Shown: positions 1-7,863, counted from the first letter of the stretch. The stretch is DNA of 44,963 nucleotides from Verrucomicrobiota bacterium (GCA_016935555.1 JAFGQR010000143.1:1-44963); one strand, 5' to 3'. Made by a program: numbers and translations. Notes: generated by a model from the sequence alone, not told the origin.

Positions 1-1
1 C

Positions 2-619
2 GAAATCTTCACCCCCTCCGAGATGGCCAAGCTGCTGCAGGCTGTGCAACTGAATCCCGAGGATCTGCCCAACGGCTACAACAAACGCCACGTTGGCCGG
101 ACCGGCTTGCTCACATTGCTGGTGCTGGGCGGTTTCGCAGGCATGCGCACCGCGGAAATCCAACGGCAACGCTGGAGCGACATCCTGCTGGACCGCGGCG
201 TCATTCGGGTGACGGCAGCCAAAGGCAATACCGCCTCAAAACGGTTGATCCCGATCAGTGACAACCTCCGGGCCTGGCTGGCCGTGTGCGGCCGGGACGG
301 CGAACTTTGCTGCGATTATCCGCGGCCGTGGGCCGCGCTATATCGCGTGATCGACCGCGTGAACGCGACGCAGAAGAAACCTGGGGCCCCCAAGTTGGAA
401 TGGAAGCATAACGCGCTTCGGCACTCTTACATCTCGTATCGTGTCGCCCTGACGAAAAGTGTCGCCGAAGTTGCGCTCGAAAGCGGCAATTCACCGAAGA
501 TGATCCACCGCCACTATCGCGAGCTGGTGATGGAAACCGACGCCAAAACCTGGTTTGCCATCATGCCCCCGGACGTTTCGAAGATCGTGCCGATGCCGGC
601 GACGGCGGCTTCTGGCTAA
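2..619 (+). CDS. Tyrosine recombinase/phage integrase, C-terminal catalytic part (cut by the window edge)
   Basis: Site-specific recombinase that would insert and excise the island to its right. The frame is open to the first base of the window (GAA ATC TTC ACC..., reading EIFTPSEMAKLL), so the ATG at 23 is probably internal and the N-terminal DNA-binding half lies to the left. The catalytic fold is recognisable: box I arginine in GMRTAEIQRQRW, a candidate beta-strand lysine in TAAKGNTAS, box II in HNALRHSYISY, and the histidine and nucleophilic tyrosine in KMIHRHYREL. The last 59 bases overlap the convergent repressor gene. That it serves this island is inferred from position. Confidence 0.88.
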   Translation, partial: EIFTPSEMAKLLQAVQLNPEDLPNGYNKRHVGRTGLLTLLVLGGFAGMRTAEIQRQRWSDILLDRGVIRVTAAKGNTASKRLIPISDNLRAWLAVCGRDGELCCDYPRPWAALYRVIDRVNATQKKPGAPKLEWKHNALRHSYISYRVALTKSVAEVALESGNSPKMIHRHYRELVMETDAKTWFAIMPPDVSKIVPMPATAASG

Positions 620-1214
620 TCGTCAAGCGGCGGAGCAACTCGTTCAGAAGGTGCTTGATGGAGTCATCGACTTCTGACCTGCTTATGGTCTTGCCGTCCA
701 GGTCTTTCACGGACAGCGGAGTAATGGCCTCGTCGTAGGCCCAGTCCTCGCCTTTGAACTCGCCGCTAAGAGCCCGCATGGCCGTGGAGGCCTTCACCCT
801 GAACCGGGCGATTTCCCCCGACTTCAAGGCGCCGGTGATGGCATTGGCGTAATGAACCAGATCAAAGATCACACATTCCCGCAAATATTCGTTGGGCCTT
901 GAAATTGGCTTAACGGCTTTCGTTGCGTTCACCTGTGCCTCTTCAAAGCACTTCCTCGTGTAAGGTTCCTGGCCGAAGATCACGGGCGGCTTGTTCGGTT
1001 CGTCGCCGAAAAGCCATGCCCTTGAGATTCCTGTTTGCCGGACGATTTCTTCGCCGAGTTCTTCACTGAGCGCCAATCTTCCCAGTTCAATCGATTGGAT
1101 GGTTGCCACGGAACGCTTCACCAGATCGGCGAATTCCTTCTGCGACAGCCCCAGCGTCAGTCTCAGAACGGCGACCGTATGTTTGCGCGCGGAAACTCTC
1201 ACCGCGGCATTCAT
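561..1214 (-). CDS. XRE-family HTH repressor of the mobile element
   Basis: A 217-residue protein with a Cro/C1-type helix-turn-helix near the N-terminus (about residues 13-65: VAVLRLTLGLSQKEFADLV, then VATIQSIELGRLALS). The rest has no recognised domain. It points away from the excisionase-like gene, with about 110 bases between the two starts, as in phage and satellite lysogeny switches. Its 3' end overlaps the integrase gene convergently. An ATACGTAT palindrome begins 6 bases upstream of its start codon and another lies 49 bases further on, so autoregulation and repression of the rightward genes are likely. The HTH assignment is firm; the role as element repressor is inferred. Confidence 0.82.
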   Translation of the reverse strand: MNAAVRVSARKHTVAVLRLTLGLSQKEFADLVKRSVATIQSIELGRLALSEELGEEIVRQTGISRAWLFGDEPNKPPVIFGQEPYTRKCFEEAQVNATKAVKPISRPNEYLRECVIFDLVHYANAITGALKSGEIARFRVKASTAMRALSGEFKGEDWAYDEAITPLSVKDLDGKTISRSEVDDSIKHLLNELLRRLTISQKPPSPASARSSKRPGA

Positions 1215-1219
1215 AGCGT

Positions 1220-1276
1220 ATACGTATTAAGGATACAACATTTTCTTGAAGCCTGATACGTTTTCTATATACGTAT
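1220..1276. promoter_or_regulatory. Candidate repressor operators between the divergent repressor and excisionase genes
   Basis: Two copies of the perfect palindrome ATACGTAT lie at 1220-1227 and 1269-1276. A further ATACGT at 1256-1261 and an ATAC at 1233-1236 lie between them. This AT-rich patch in GC-rich DNA sits where a divergent switch promoter is expected. The adjacent XRE protein is the obvious candidate ligand, by inference only. Confidence 0.6.
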
Positions 1277-1326
1277 TCCCATCGGAACAACGCCATGACT
1301 GAACAATCGCGAACATTGAACAACCT

Positions 1327-1518
1327 ATGCCTCCCCCTCGTTACCTCGACAAAGCCTCCGTCGCCGCCCTCTTTGGCGTCTCTCCCCGCACGATCGACGT
1401 CTGGATGAAGAAGCGCCTCATCCCGTTCCTGAAAATCGGGAAGGGTGTGTTCTTTGACCAGGAGGACATTCACCGCTACCTGCTGAGCAAGTGCCGCGTC
1501 CAGTCCACCATCGGTTGA
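1327..1518 (+). CDS. Excisionase/MerR-like HTH DNA-binding protein
   Basis: A 63-residue protein that is essentially one winged helix-turn-helix of the HTH_17/excisionase type: YLDKASVAALFGVSPRTID, then VWMKKRLIPFLKIGKGVFF, then DQEDIHRYLL. Such proteins bend att-site DNA to direct excision or act as small activators. It is the first rightward gene after the operator region, where xis sits in phages and satellites. Its start is the first ATG after the operators. Whether it is xis or a transcription factor cannot be told from sequence. Confidence 0.72.
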   Translation: MPPPRYLDKASVAALFGVSPRTIDVWMKKRLIPFLKIGKGVFFDQEDIHRYLLSKCRVQSTIG

Positions 1519-1551
1519 ACGATACCGAAACAGAAAGGGATTGGGTGGCGC

Positions 1552-2352
1552 ATGATCGTGAACCCTGATTTCCCAGACCACTGGAAGACTCGGGCGCTGG
1601 TCAAGCTCACCGGCGACGCCTCCGCTCCGATGGCGGTGCTCCGGTTGTGGGCCTATTGCCAGAACAGGAAGCAATGGCAATTCCCGGCCATGACGGCGCA
1701 GCAGCTTGCTTCAATCTGTCTGTGGGGTGACAGGACACCGGCCTGTCACGTCGCTCTGGTTAAAGCTGGATTTGTCGACAAGTTGTCGCCGAGAGGGTAC
1801 GCCGCCCACCAGTGGGGCGAGTACAATGCCCAACTGCTGCAACGATGGGAAGCGGGCAAAAGGGGCGGCCGCAGAGAAAAGAATGCAAACACTTATGGTT
1901 TCAACGAAACCGAGAAACCGGCCGGTTACCGGCCGGTTACCGGCCGAGAACCGGCCAGTTCCCCGATAAGAGAGGACCAGACCAAACGAGAGGAGAAGGA
2001 AAAGACGGGCCAGACTGCCCTGGCGTTAGCATGCTCCGAGCAATCTGAAGCACCCAGCACAATGCCGCCGGAGGGCAATGGAGAGGGTGTTGCTCCGCGG
2101 GAAACAGGGATGAGGTTGGTCGGTAAGCTGGTTGAATCTGTCGCGAAGTCGACCAATCCCTTTCGGGACCGTGAGGTCAGAACTCATATGAGCCTGCTAT
2201 TCGCGGCGGCCGAACAATACGCTCAGAGCTTCCTGGCATCCATGCAGCAGCAGAACTGGCACGACCGCGATGGAAAACCCATTGCCAGCTGGCGCAAAGT
2301 GGCCGAGACATACGCCAACAACGCCGAACGCAAGTGCAGGGGGATTTCCTAG
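1552..2352 (+). CDS. Probable phage/satellite replication protein with embedded iterons
   Basis: A 266-residue protein. The N-terminal ~100 residues (NPDFPDHWKTRALVKL, VLRLWAYCQNRKQWQF) look like the winged-helix N-terminus of phage replication initiators of the DnaD/O-protein kind. The middle (about 105-190) is charged and low-complexity, and a helical C-terminal part follows (MSLLFAAAEQYAQSFLASM, ASWRKVAETYANN). Four 11-bp DNA repeats lie in the linker at 1917-1960, like the origin inside lambda gene O. The gene follows the excisionase-like gene on the same strand. Replication is inferred from fold impression, position and repeats; no catalytic motif is visible. Confidence 0.5.
   Translation: MIVNPDFPDHWKTRALVKLTGDASAPMAVLRLWAYCQNRKQWQFPAMTAQQLASICLWGDRTPACHVALVKAGFVDKLSPRGYAAHQWGEYNAQLLQRWEAGKRGGRREKNANTYGFNETEKPAGYRPVTGREPASSPIREDQTKREEKEKTGQTALALACSEQSEAPSTMPPEGNGEGVAPRETGMRLVGKLVESVAKSTNPFRDREVRTHMSLLFAAAEQYAQSFLASMQQQNWHDRDGKPIASWRKVAETYANNAERKCRGIS
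1917..1960 (+). repeat. Four 11-bp direct repeats (iterons), candidate replication origin
   Basis: Tandem units ACCGGCCGGTT (1917-1927), ACCGGCCGGTT (1928-1938), ACCGGCCGAGA (1939-1949) and ACCGGCCAGTT (1950-1960). The period of 11 is not a multiple of three, so the repetition is kept at DNA level and not as a peptide repeat. That points to a protein-binding array. ACCGGCCGGT is also a palindrome. Confidence 0.6.
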
Positions 2353-2462
2353 TACGCTGCCCCTATTGGCGCAAGGAATCTATTCCACCGAGGTTCCCCT
2401 GCAGGGTCCGCGCGGCCACGGGCTGTTCCTCCGCCAACCCCGAAACGAAATAAGCCCCAATC

Positions 2463-2909
2463 GTGAGAAAGCAGAAACCGATTCTCTTGACGCTCAACCG
2501 GGCCAGCCAGGCATTTAATGTCGAACGTAGGACACTGGAAAGGCGCTTGAACGCTGCCGGCATCGGGCCGCGAACGTCCTACACCCTTGAGCAGATCGCC
2601 AAGGCAATGACCGGCGACTACATCGCCGCGCGGACCCGCGTGGCCCAGGCGACAGCGACCCGCATAGAAACGGAGAACCGGCGCCGGTCCAGCGAACTGC
2701 TCGAGGGTTCCGCCGTCGTCGCGTTCTTAGGCGAGCTTGCGACCCGCCAGAAAGCCATCCTCCGCCAACGACTCGAGAACGAGGCGCCCATGGCCATGGC
2801 CGGCGTGGATACGGGCTCCGCCCGCGTCATTGCCAAGCGGATCGTGGACGAAATCTGCCGGGAGATGGAGGCTGCGATTCTCGAGACTGGCGGCCGCACC
2901 ATTGGGTAG
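2463..2909 (+). CDS. Phage terminase small subunit-like (Nu1-type) DNA-binding protein
   Basis: A 148-residue protein starting at GTG. The N-terminus is a helix-turn-helix (LTLNRASQAFNVERRTLERR). A basic helix follows (YIAARTRVAQATATRIETEN) that matches the layout of Nu1-like small terminases, where the segment after the HTH carries an R/E-rich helix. The C-terminal half is helical (VVAFLGELATRQKAILRQRL). In phages TerS recognises the pac or cos site; in satellites it redirects packaging. No large terminase, portal or capsid gene is in the window, which favours a satellite or a decayed prophage. A plain HTH regulator remains possible. Confidence 0.5.
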   Translation: MRKQKPILLTLNRASQAFNVERRTLERRLNAAGIGPRTSYTLEQIAKAMTGDYIAARTRVAQATATRIETENRRRSSELLEGSAVVAFLGELATRQKAILRQRLENEAPMAMAGVDTGSARVIAKRIVDEICREMEAAILETGGRTIG

Positions 2910-2913
2910 AACC

Positions 2914-3120
2914 ATGACCCGCGACACCCCCACGCCGCGCGTCCTGGCCTGGCTCTGTTCTGGCGAGGCCAAGGCGCGGACCGTGGGCCGACGCGCCATC
3001 GCACTTAACTTTTTACTGAACGAATACGCGACCACCACACAGCGGGAACTGGCCGCCAGGCTTGGTGTTTCCGAGGCCCGCGTGTCCCAACTGCTCCGAG
3101 AAATTCACCGCGCGATTTAA
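2914..3120 (+). CDS. Small helix-turn-helix protein
   Basis: A 68-residue protein whose ATG lies four bases after the preceding stop. The C-terminal 35 residues form a clear helix-turn-helix: ATTTQRELAARLGVSEARVS followed by QLLREIHRAI, as in sigma-70 region 4 or MarR/LuxR-type winged helices. The N-terminus (TPRVLAWLCSGEAKARTVGR) is unassigned. It probably binds element DNA as a late-type regulator. A longer frame upstream exists but would overlap the terminase-like gene out of frame. Confidence 0.6.
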   Translation: MTRDTPTPRVLAWLCSGEAKARTVGRRAIALNFLLNEYATTTQRELAARLGVSEARVSQLLREIHRAI

Positions 3121-3172
3121 GTTGCCCGAGGCCGAAATGCTACCGTGCCGGCGACGGTGACAAACTGAACCG

Positions 3173-3877
3173 GTGAACTCGAAAGAACGCAAGCCCACCC
3201 AAGCGGCCCAGGCCGCAACCACCTACTTTGGCGAACAGCCCGCCCAACCAACCGCAACCGGACTGCTCGACGCCATTGATCGCGCGCTGGCGAACTACCC
3301 GGCGCCCCCGCCGGCACCCAAGGACGAGCCGCATCATTCGCAAGTCAACTGGGCGCCGATCCTAAAACTGGCGTTAACCGGCGAACAGCGCACCGCCCTC
3401 CGCAAGTACGTCAAGACGATTGACGGCCTCGAGACGAAACTGGCCGCCGCCGCGCGAGGCCAAGGCAAGGTTCGCACGCTCCGCGCCATGGAAGCCGCCG
3501 TGGCGGACCCGACTCCCGAGAACCTCGAAGCCGTAGGCAAGGCGAAGGCCCAAGCCGAATTCGAACTGCTCCAGCAGCGTCACGCCATCAAAGGCACCCT
3601 GCGACAGGTCAAACGTGAGTTCGCGACCGGGCCGGGCCTGGAAATCGCGCGCAAAGCCTCCGAACTTGCCGCCGGCCTGGTGGCCAACCTGGCCGAAAGC
3701 GAAGCCGAGGCCGCGAAAATGTTCGGCGTGAACTTCCGCGAAAGCCCAACATTGAAGGCCATCTGCGATGCGGCAGAATACCTGGCCAATGCCGTCCGCG
3801 AAGGCGCGCCGTGTTTCGACCTGGTGCGCAGCCTGATCCCGCCTGAGGAACTCAAGGCGGCCATCGGCCAGGCATGA
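3173..3877 (+). CDS. Hypothetical helical element protein
   Basis: A 234-residue protein from a GTG start, not recognised. It opens with a Pro/Ala-rich stretch (residues 20-55). A long, mostly alpha-helical region follows with repeated Lys/Glu/Ala heptad-like runs (LRKYVKTIDGLETKLAAAAR, EAVGKAKAQAEFELLQQRHA). The end is LVRSLIPPEELKAAIGQA. There is no signal peptide, membrane segment or catalytic motif. It overlaps the next gene by four bases (ATGA), so the two are translationally coupled. Codon use matches a real gene. Phage-type scaffold or structural roles are possible but unsupported. Confidence 0.6.
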   Translation: MNSKERKPTQAAQAATTYFGEQPAQPTATGLLDAIDRALANYPAPPPAPKDEPHHSQVNWAPILKLALTGEQRTALRKYVKTIDGLETKLAAAARGQGKVRTLRAMEAAVADPTPENLEAVGKAKAQAEFELLQQRHAIKGTLRQVKREFATGPGLEIARKASELAAGLVANLAESEAEAAKMFGVNFRESPTLKAICDAAEYLANAVREGAPCFDLVRSLIPPEELKAAIGQA

Positions 3878-4305
3878 AACCACCAACGCCAAGCCCGCCC
3901 ATGTTCACTCTAGCAGATTTGTCTCGCGCCCTTCTCCGATGCGTTGGAGAACTCGAGGCGGTCATAAGCATACCGGCAACAAAAAAGGCCGCCGCCGAGC
4001 TGGAGCATCGACTTGCCGCCTTGACCGGACAACGAGCGGCAGCGGAACAAAAGGCAGCGGCGGCACAGCAGGCCCTCGCCGATGCAGCCGCACGCCACGC
4101 CGAACAGAAACGCCAACGTGCGGAAGCCGAAGCGAGAATCCGCGCGCTCGAGGCTGAACTTGCTCGGGTCAAGGAACGCAACGCCCATTTCGACCCCGAG
4201 CAGGCCGCCGAAATCCACATGGCAGCCCTGGGCTTTGACACCTTGCCCACCTGGAAACCAAATGAGAACCAAACTCACCCCGACCGCACAAAAGCAATCC
4301 CTTGA
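3874..4305 (+). CDS. Hypothetical coiled-coil protein
   Basis: A 143-residue protein; residues 35-105 are an Ala/Glu/Arg-rich coiled coil (AAEQKAAAAQQALADAAARH, IRALEAELARVKERN). The short C-terminal tail (AAEIHMAALGFDTLPTWKP) is compact and looks like the functional end. A second in-frame ATG at residue 10 (MFTLADL) could be the true start. It is coupled by a four-base overlap to the gene before, and its 3' end overlaps the next gene by 44 bases. No function is recognised. Confidence 0.55.
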   Translation: MKPPTPSPPMFTLADLSRALLRCVGELEAVISIPATKKAAAELEHRLAALTGQRAAAEQKAAAAQQALADAAARHAEQKRQRAEAEARIRALEAELARVKERNAHFDPEQAAEIHMAALGFDTLPTWKPNENQTHPDRTKAIP

Positions 4306-4543
4306 ATTTAGAGAACGGATTGCGAAGCTGCGCCAGCGGTTGAACAGGGCGCCGGCTCGCGTCGCGCGCGTGGGCATCGTGCTCAATTCCTTGCCCCCGC
4401 TCTACGATTCCGCCCTTTCTGGGAGCGTTCCCCATGCGTTGCGGGCGGGCGCCCGGCTGATTCGCGCAATGGGCCTGATTAAGCTCGTAAGCGCCAAGGA
4501 AAAAGCCGAAGCGAATACGTTCCTTTCCGAGCCGGTGGCTTGA
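4262..4543 (+). CDS. Small hypothetical protein, last gene of the mobile-element run
   Basis: A 93-residue basic protein starting at the ATG at 4262, inside the end of the preceding gene. It begins with a basic helix (EFRERIAKLRQRLNRAPARV) and continues LNSLPPLYDSALSGSVPHAL, then helical GARLIRAMGLIKLVSAKEKA. The second half resembles a small winged-helix-like layout, but no family is recognised. A longer frame upstream would run through the preceding coiled-coil gene and is probably not used. Confidence 0.45.
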   Translation: MRTKLTPTAQKQSLEFRERIAKLRQRLNRAPARVARVGIVLNSLPPLYDSALSGSVPHALRAGARLIRAMGLIKLVSAKEKAEANTFLSEPVA

Positions 4544-4908
4544 GCTTTCCCGTTCTGTGTTCTGCGCCAGACACAGGATTGGCTGCAGCGGCAGCCTCTG
4601 CTGAGGCCGTCATACCGTCCCCAGGCGGGCCGCAAGAAATCCTGGGGTTGCCCTCCGGAAAGTTCGCGGGATTCGGAGCGAGGCATGGCCGCAGTCGCAA
4701 GTGAGTCGTTCGCCGTTGCGATGCCTGCGGCGCGCTGGAAACCCGGCGCAGGGGCCGGTGCGCAATCGCTCCGTCACCGTAACTTCGGCAACGGCCCGCT
4801 ATCGGCACCGTCCTCGCCGGTTGCCATAAGCGGGGTGTTTCGTGGATTGCCCGTGGCTGGTTTTGGCTGGCGACAGACTTTCAAGACTGAGCAACGCTGG
4901 CAGGCTAG
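4544..4908. other. 365-bp stretch without a convincing gene
   Basis: No frame here has a plausible start and protein-like composition. A short inverted repeat, CTGTGT...ACACAG, lies at about 4555-4576 just after the last element gene and could act as a weak terminator. This is the transition from the rightward element genes to a leftward gene fragment. Confidence 0.4.
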
Positions 4909-5766
4909 TCACGGAATATCGACACGAACCCGGTACGCACGGAGTGGTGCCGAATTGGTGCCTGCGCTTGCATCCAAGTAGGTCGTGATTCCCGCCTGCC
5001 CAACAAGGTTGCTTGCCAGCAATTCGAAGGTTGCAGGAGTCGAGACGTTCGTACTCAACTCCAATCCATAAATCCGATTGGTCACGCTTTCCCACCGGAT
5101 AACGATCTCCTCGCCGACTTGCGTCGGCTGGAGCAATCGGAAAGCGGATGACGCGTTGGTTGGTTCCGTTCCACAACGGTACTCCTCCCAATTGTTCAAA
5201 TGGTCGCCGTCCGCATCGTCAAAGTCTGCCGATCCATCCACCAATAGACCGTTATGCTGCAGCCAAGCATCGAATTCCGCCACGAACTCATACGCGCCCA
5301 GATCGACTTTGGGCCCGACGATCCGCGGGCGCCCGTCAAAATCGGTCCAAGTATTGACTTGGGAATTGTTGCCCATATTTACACACGGAGAATTGGACTG
5401 GAGCCGTAAGTTGCCTCCAGCCAAGTCCACGAAGAGTGGATCGTCAGGCAAGTCAAAGGAAGGAGGATTGTTTTGATAGCAAATACTATTGAACAACCTG
5501 CCGTAGAATGCCGCCCCCCCCGAAGCGGCAGAATTCCCGACCAACGTGCCGTTGTTTACTGTGCAGTCATGGATGCCTCCGCCATACCAGGTGGCAGAGT
5601 TGCTTACGACAATGCAATTGTTCAGCGTTCCAAAAGCCGCGCCGCCACCCTCCACGTCGGCACTGTTCTCGATCAAGCGGCACCGCTCCAGTATACCGCC
5701 AACGGCCGCCCCACCCACACCGTCCCATCCGGCGTGATTTCCATTCAAGGTGCAGTTCGTCACCAT
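4909..5766 (-). pseudogene. Truncated beta-helix / choice-of-anchor surface protein
   Basis: The 285 residues visible are the C-terminal end of an extracellular protein. Residues 1-95 carry beta-helix rungs of the polymorphic-outer-membrane-protein kind (GGGAAFGTLNNCIVVSNSAT, GGGIHDCTVNNGTLVGNSAA). Residues about 98-155 match the choice-of-anchor domain that ends such helices (DDPLFVDLAGGNLRLQSNS, PKVDLGAYEF). A calcium-loop-like DFDDADGDHLNNWEEY and a terminal beta domain follow. There is no signal peptide: the frame is closed by a TGA at about 5808 in the middle of a beta-helix rung, so the N-terminal part is missing. A secreted protein without an export signal is best read as a remnant. 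Confidence 0.7.
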
Positions 5767-5870
5767 CGCATAAGCGCAGGGGCACCGTTCAGGTCTTGCT
5801 GATCATTGACGCCCGATTCTTGCCGGCCGCTCCCGTGTATGGCAGGGATCCCCCAACTGCTCTTCGGCGA

Positions 5871-7355
5871 TTACCCTTTCTTGTTGGCCACGAGCCAGGC
5901 GCGCCCCTTCTCGGTTAGGCGATACTTTTGTAGGCGACTCCGAGGTTTGGTCGGGATGGTCATTTCGAGCAAACCGCTCCGAATTGCCGGCTGCACGTAA
6001 CCGTAAACGAAACTCGGTCGGTGCGCTAGCCGAAGCCTCTGCATGATTTCACTACCGTTGAGGGCCTGATTCTGAACGACGGCAAGAAGTCGGGCGACTT
6101 GTTCGGTGACTTGTTCGGTGACTTGTTCGGTGACTTGTTCGGTCACTTGTTCGGTCACTGCCCCGGTCAGAGGGGCGGTGATCGTGCGACCCTTCGGCCG
6201 GAATCGGACGACTACGGATCCAGCGGTTTCCTCAAACTCGGGTGCAGGATGTCCGGCTTGCACCGTAAGCTCCACAATGCGATTTGTTCCCCTGCCCCAT
6301 TGCTCGATCAGGCCACGCCGGTAAAACACATTCGTAATGAGCGGATTCCGCGGCTTGGAGGCATGTGCCCGCTTGAGGTCCTCCGGCCTGATCCCAAAGG
6401 GCAGCGTGCCATCACTCCAGATTTCGACTCGGTCGTCAAAGATGGCGACGCTCACGGCTCCGCCCCAGATGGCGTAGTCGCGGTGACAAAGGCCATTGAC
6501 CAGCGCTTCCCGCAAGGCGGCGGTGGGGAATAACAGTTCGTCGATGCGCTCCAACCGCCCCGGCTCGAACCGACCGCTCAAGGGTAGGTGCCGGTGGAGG
6601 AAGGTCATCGCGTCATCGAGCAGGCCAAAGACGTTCCCCTGAGGCTGGCGGTTGTCGAGGAACTCAGACTTGTCGATGCCTCGGAATCGGGCCAGGCGCA
6701 GTTGACGCTGCGGATAACCGGGGACCAATTCCTTGCCGAACAGGATGACGGCGGCATTGAGGATTTGGCCATTCTCCCGCAAGCTGAGCCGATCCAGAAT
6801 GTCGCCGGTGTTCCCGCCGGTGGATTCTGGGAGGCGCCCCGCTTCGATCCCAAGGCGAACGGTGCGCAGGATTTCCTCGCGGTCGAGGTGCTTCACCGCG
6901 ACACCAGTGGCCGGGGCATTCTCCCAGCGCGAGCGGCCATGAGCGCGCTCGAGCAAGAGCGCCTCGTAACGGGTTTGCGACATGGTTGAGGTGGTGGAGC
7001 CCACGCGCTGGTAGGGTCGCCCGTCGTAAGTGAACGGCCCGCTCGCAGCAACCGCTGGTGCGGAGAGAACGAGCACCTCGGCGCCATCGGGGAGCGCGAC
7101 GCGTTCCTGAGAAATGAGCGCCGGCGGCTCGAACCGTCCCAGCGTGTTGGCCACTTCACGCAGCGTAGAGTCGGAAACCTGCTGTCCAATGAGCCGTCCC
7201 TCAGCCGTGATGCCAATGAACACCCGGCCGCCTTGGCCGTTGAGTAACGCGCAAAGAGTCTCCCCTGCACGGGGGAGTTGCGCGGTGGATTTCTTGAACT
7301 CCACCGTCTCGGATTCGCCCGCGGCGACAAATTGTTTCAGGTCTTGCAGCGTCAT
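5871..7355 (-). CDS. AlbA_2/Schlafen-domain ATP-binding transcriptional regulator
   Basis: A 494-residue protein from the ATG at 7355 (MTLQDLKQFV); a longer frame to 7535 adds 60 residues of non-conserved character. The N-terminal ~125 residues are an AlbA_2 (Schlafen AlbA) domain: GESETVEFKKS, then GETLCALLNGQGGRVFIGI. The middle matches the RecG-like/HATPase_c_4 segment of this family: TAALREALVNGLCHRDYAI, VEIWSDGTLPFGI, YRRGLIEQWGRGTNRIVEL. A five-fold VTEQ linker joins a winged-helix C-terminus. Such proteins are DNA-binding regulators or toxin/defence-associated factors common on islands. It is read leftward and alone. It is probably island cargo; its target is unknown. Confidence 0.85.
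   Translation of the reverse strand: MTLQDLKQFVAAGESETVEFKKSTAQLPRAGETLCALLNGQGGRVFIGITAEGRLIGQQVSDSTLREVANTLGRFEPPALISQERVALPDGAEVLVLSAPAVAASGPFTYDGRPYQRVGSTTSTMSQTRYEALLLERAHGRSRWENAPATGVAVKHLDREEILRTVRLGIEAGRLPESTGGNTGDILDRLSLRENGQILNAAVILFGKELVPGYPQRQLRLARFRGIDKSEFLDNRQPQGNVFGLLDDAMTFLHRHLPLSGRFEPGRLERIDELLFPTAALREALVNGLCHRDYAIWGGAVSVAIFDDRVEIWSDGTLPFGIRPEDLKRAHASKPRNPLITNVFYRRGLIEQWGRGTNRIVELTVQAGHPAPEFEETAGSVVVRFRPKGRTITAPLTGAVTEQVTEQVTEQVTEQVTEQVARLLAVVQNQALNGSEIMQRLRLAHRPSFVYGYVQPAIRSGLLEMTIPTKPRSRLQKYRLTEKGRAWLVANKKG
6097..6156 (-). repeat. Five 12-bp tandem repeats encoding the VTEQ linker
   Basis: Five perfect or near-perfect units of ACTTGTTCGGTG/C (plus-strand reading) encode VTEQ five times between the ATP-binding and winged-helix domains of the AlbA_2 regulator. 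The period is a multiple of three, so copy number can change by slippage without breaking the frame. Confidence 0.9.
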
Positions 7356-7529
7356 GGCTGAAATGGACTGGCTGCTTCGCTCTGAGCCGGCGCAGGGCTG
7401 ACAGGTGTCCGTCCCAGCCGCGCCCAGATCCGGTGAGCAGGCTACCAGTTCTGGGTTGATCTCCCCAAGTTCAAAACTTCGTTGCTGAATTGCCGGGCTG
7501 CGAGACGGCCAGCTCCAATTCAAGATCTG

Positions 7530-7585
7530 CCGCAAAGAGGCGCAAGAGGCGCAAAAAGTTTTGTGCCTTTTGCGCTTTGTTGCGG
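7530..7585. repeat. REP-like imperfect palindrome with GCGCAAA motifs
   Basis: A 56-bp imperfect inverted repeat opens with CCGCAAAGAGGCGCAAGAGG and closes with GCGCTTTGTTGCGG. The arms pair over about 25 bases with a few mismatches around AAAAAGTTTT. The GCGCAAA-type unit is typical of dispersed intergenic hairpins in several phyla. It lies upstream of the AlbA_2 gene in non-coding DNA. Only one copy is in the window. Confidence 0.6.
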
Positions 7586-7863
7586 TTAACCTCCTGGCCG
7601 GTGAATGAATGGTTGTGGTTTGCTGTTCTCGGATCTGGTCCGGGCGGTCGCCCTGAAGGCTGTGACGGGAAACGCGCTCGACGGCGCCTCGGCGTCATGC
7701 GGAACTGCTGCCGGCAGCAAAGTCTTTTCTCTACAATTCTCTACACGGGATATGGACAAATCGCGTACATTTCTTCCGATGACGATTTGGGCGCGACACG
7801 CATATCGCCCTTTATTCATAAGGGTTTCGTGCATGTTTCACGCAAAACCTCGCACGCCTTTGA

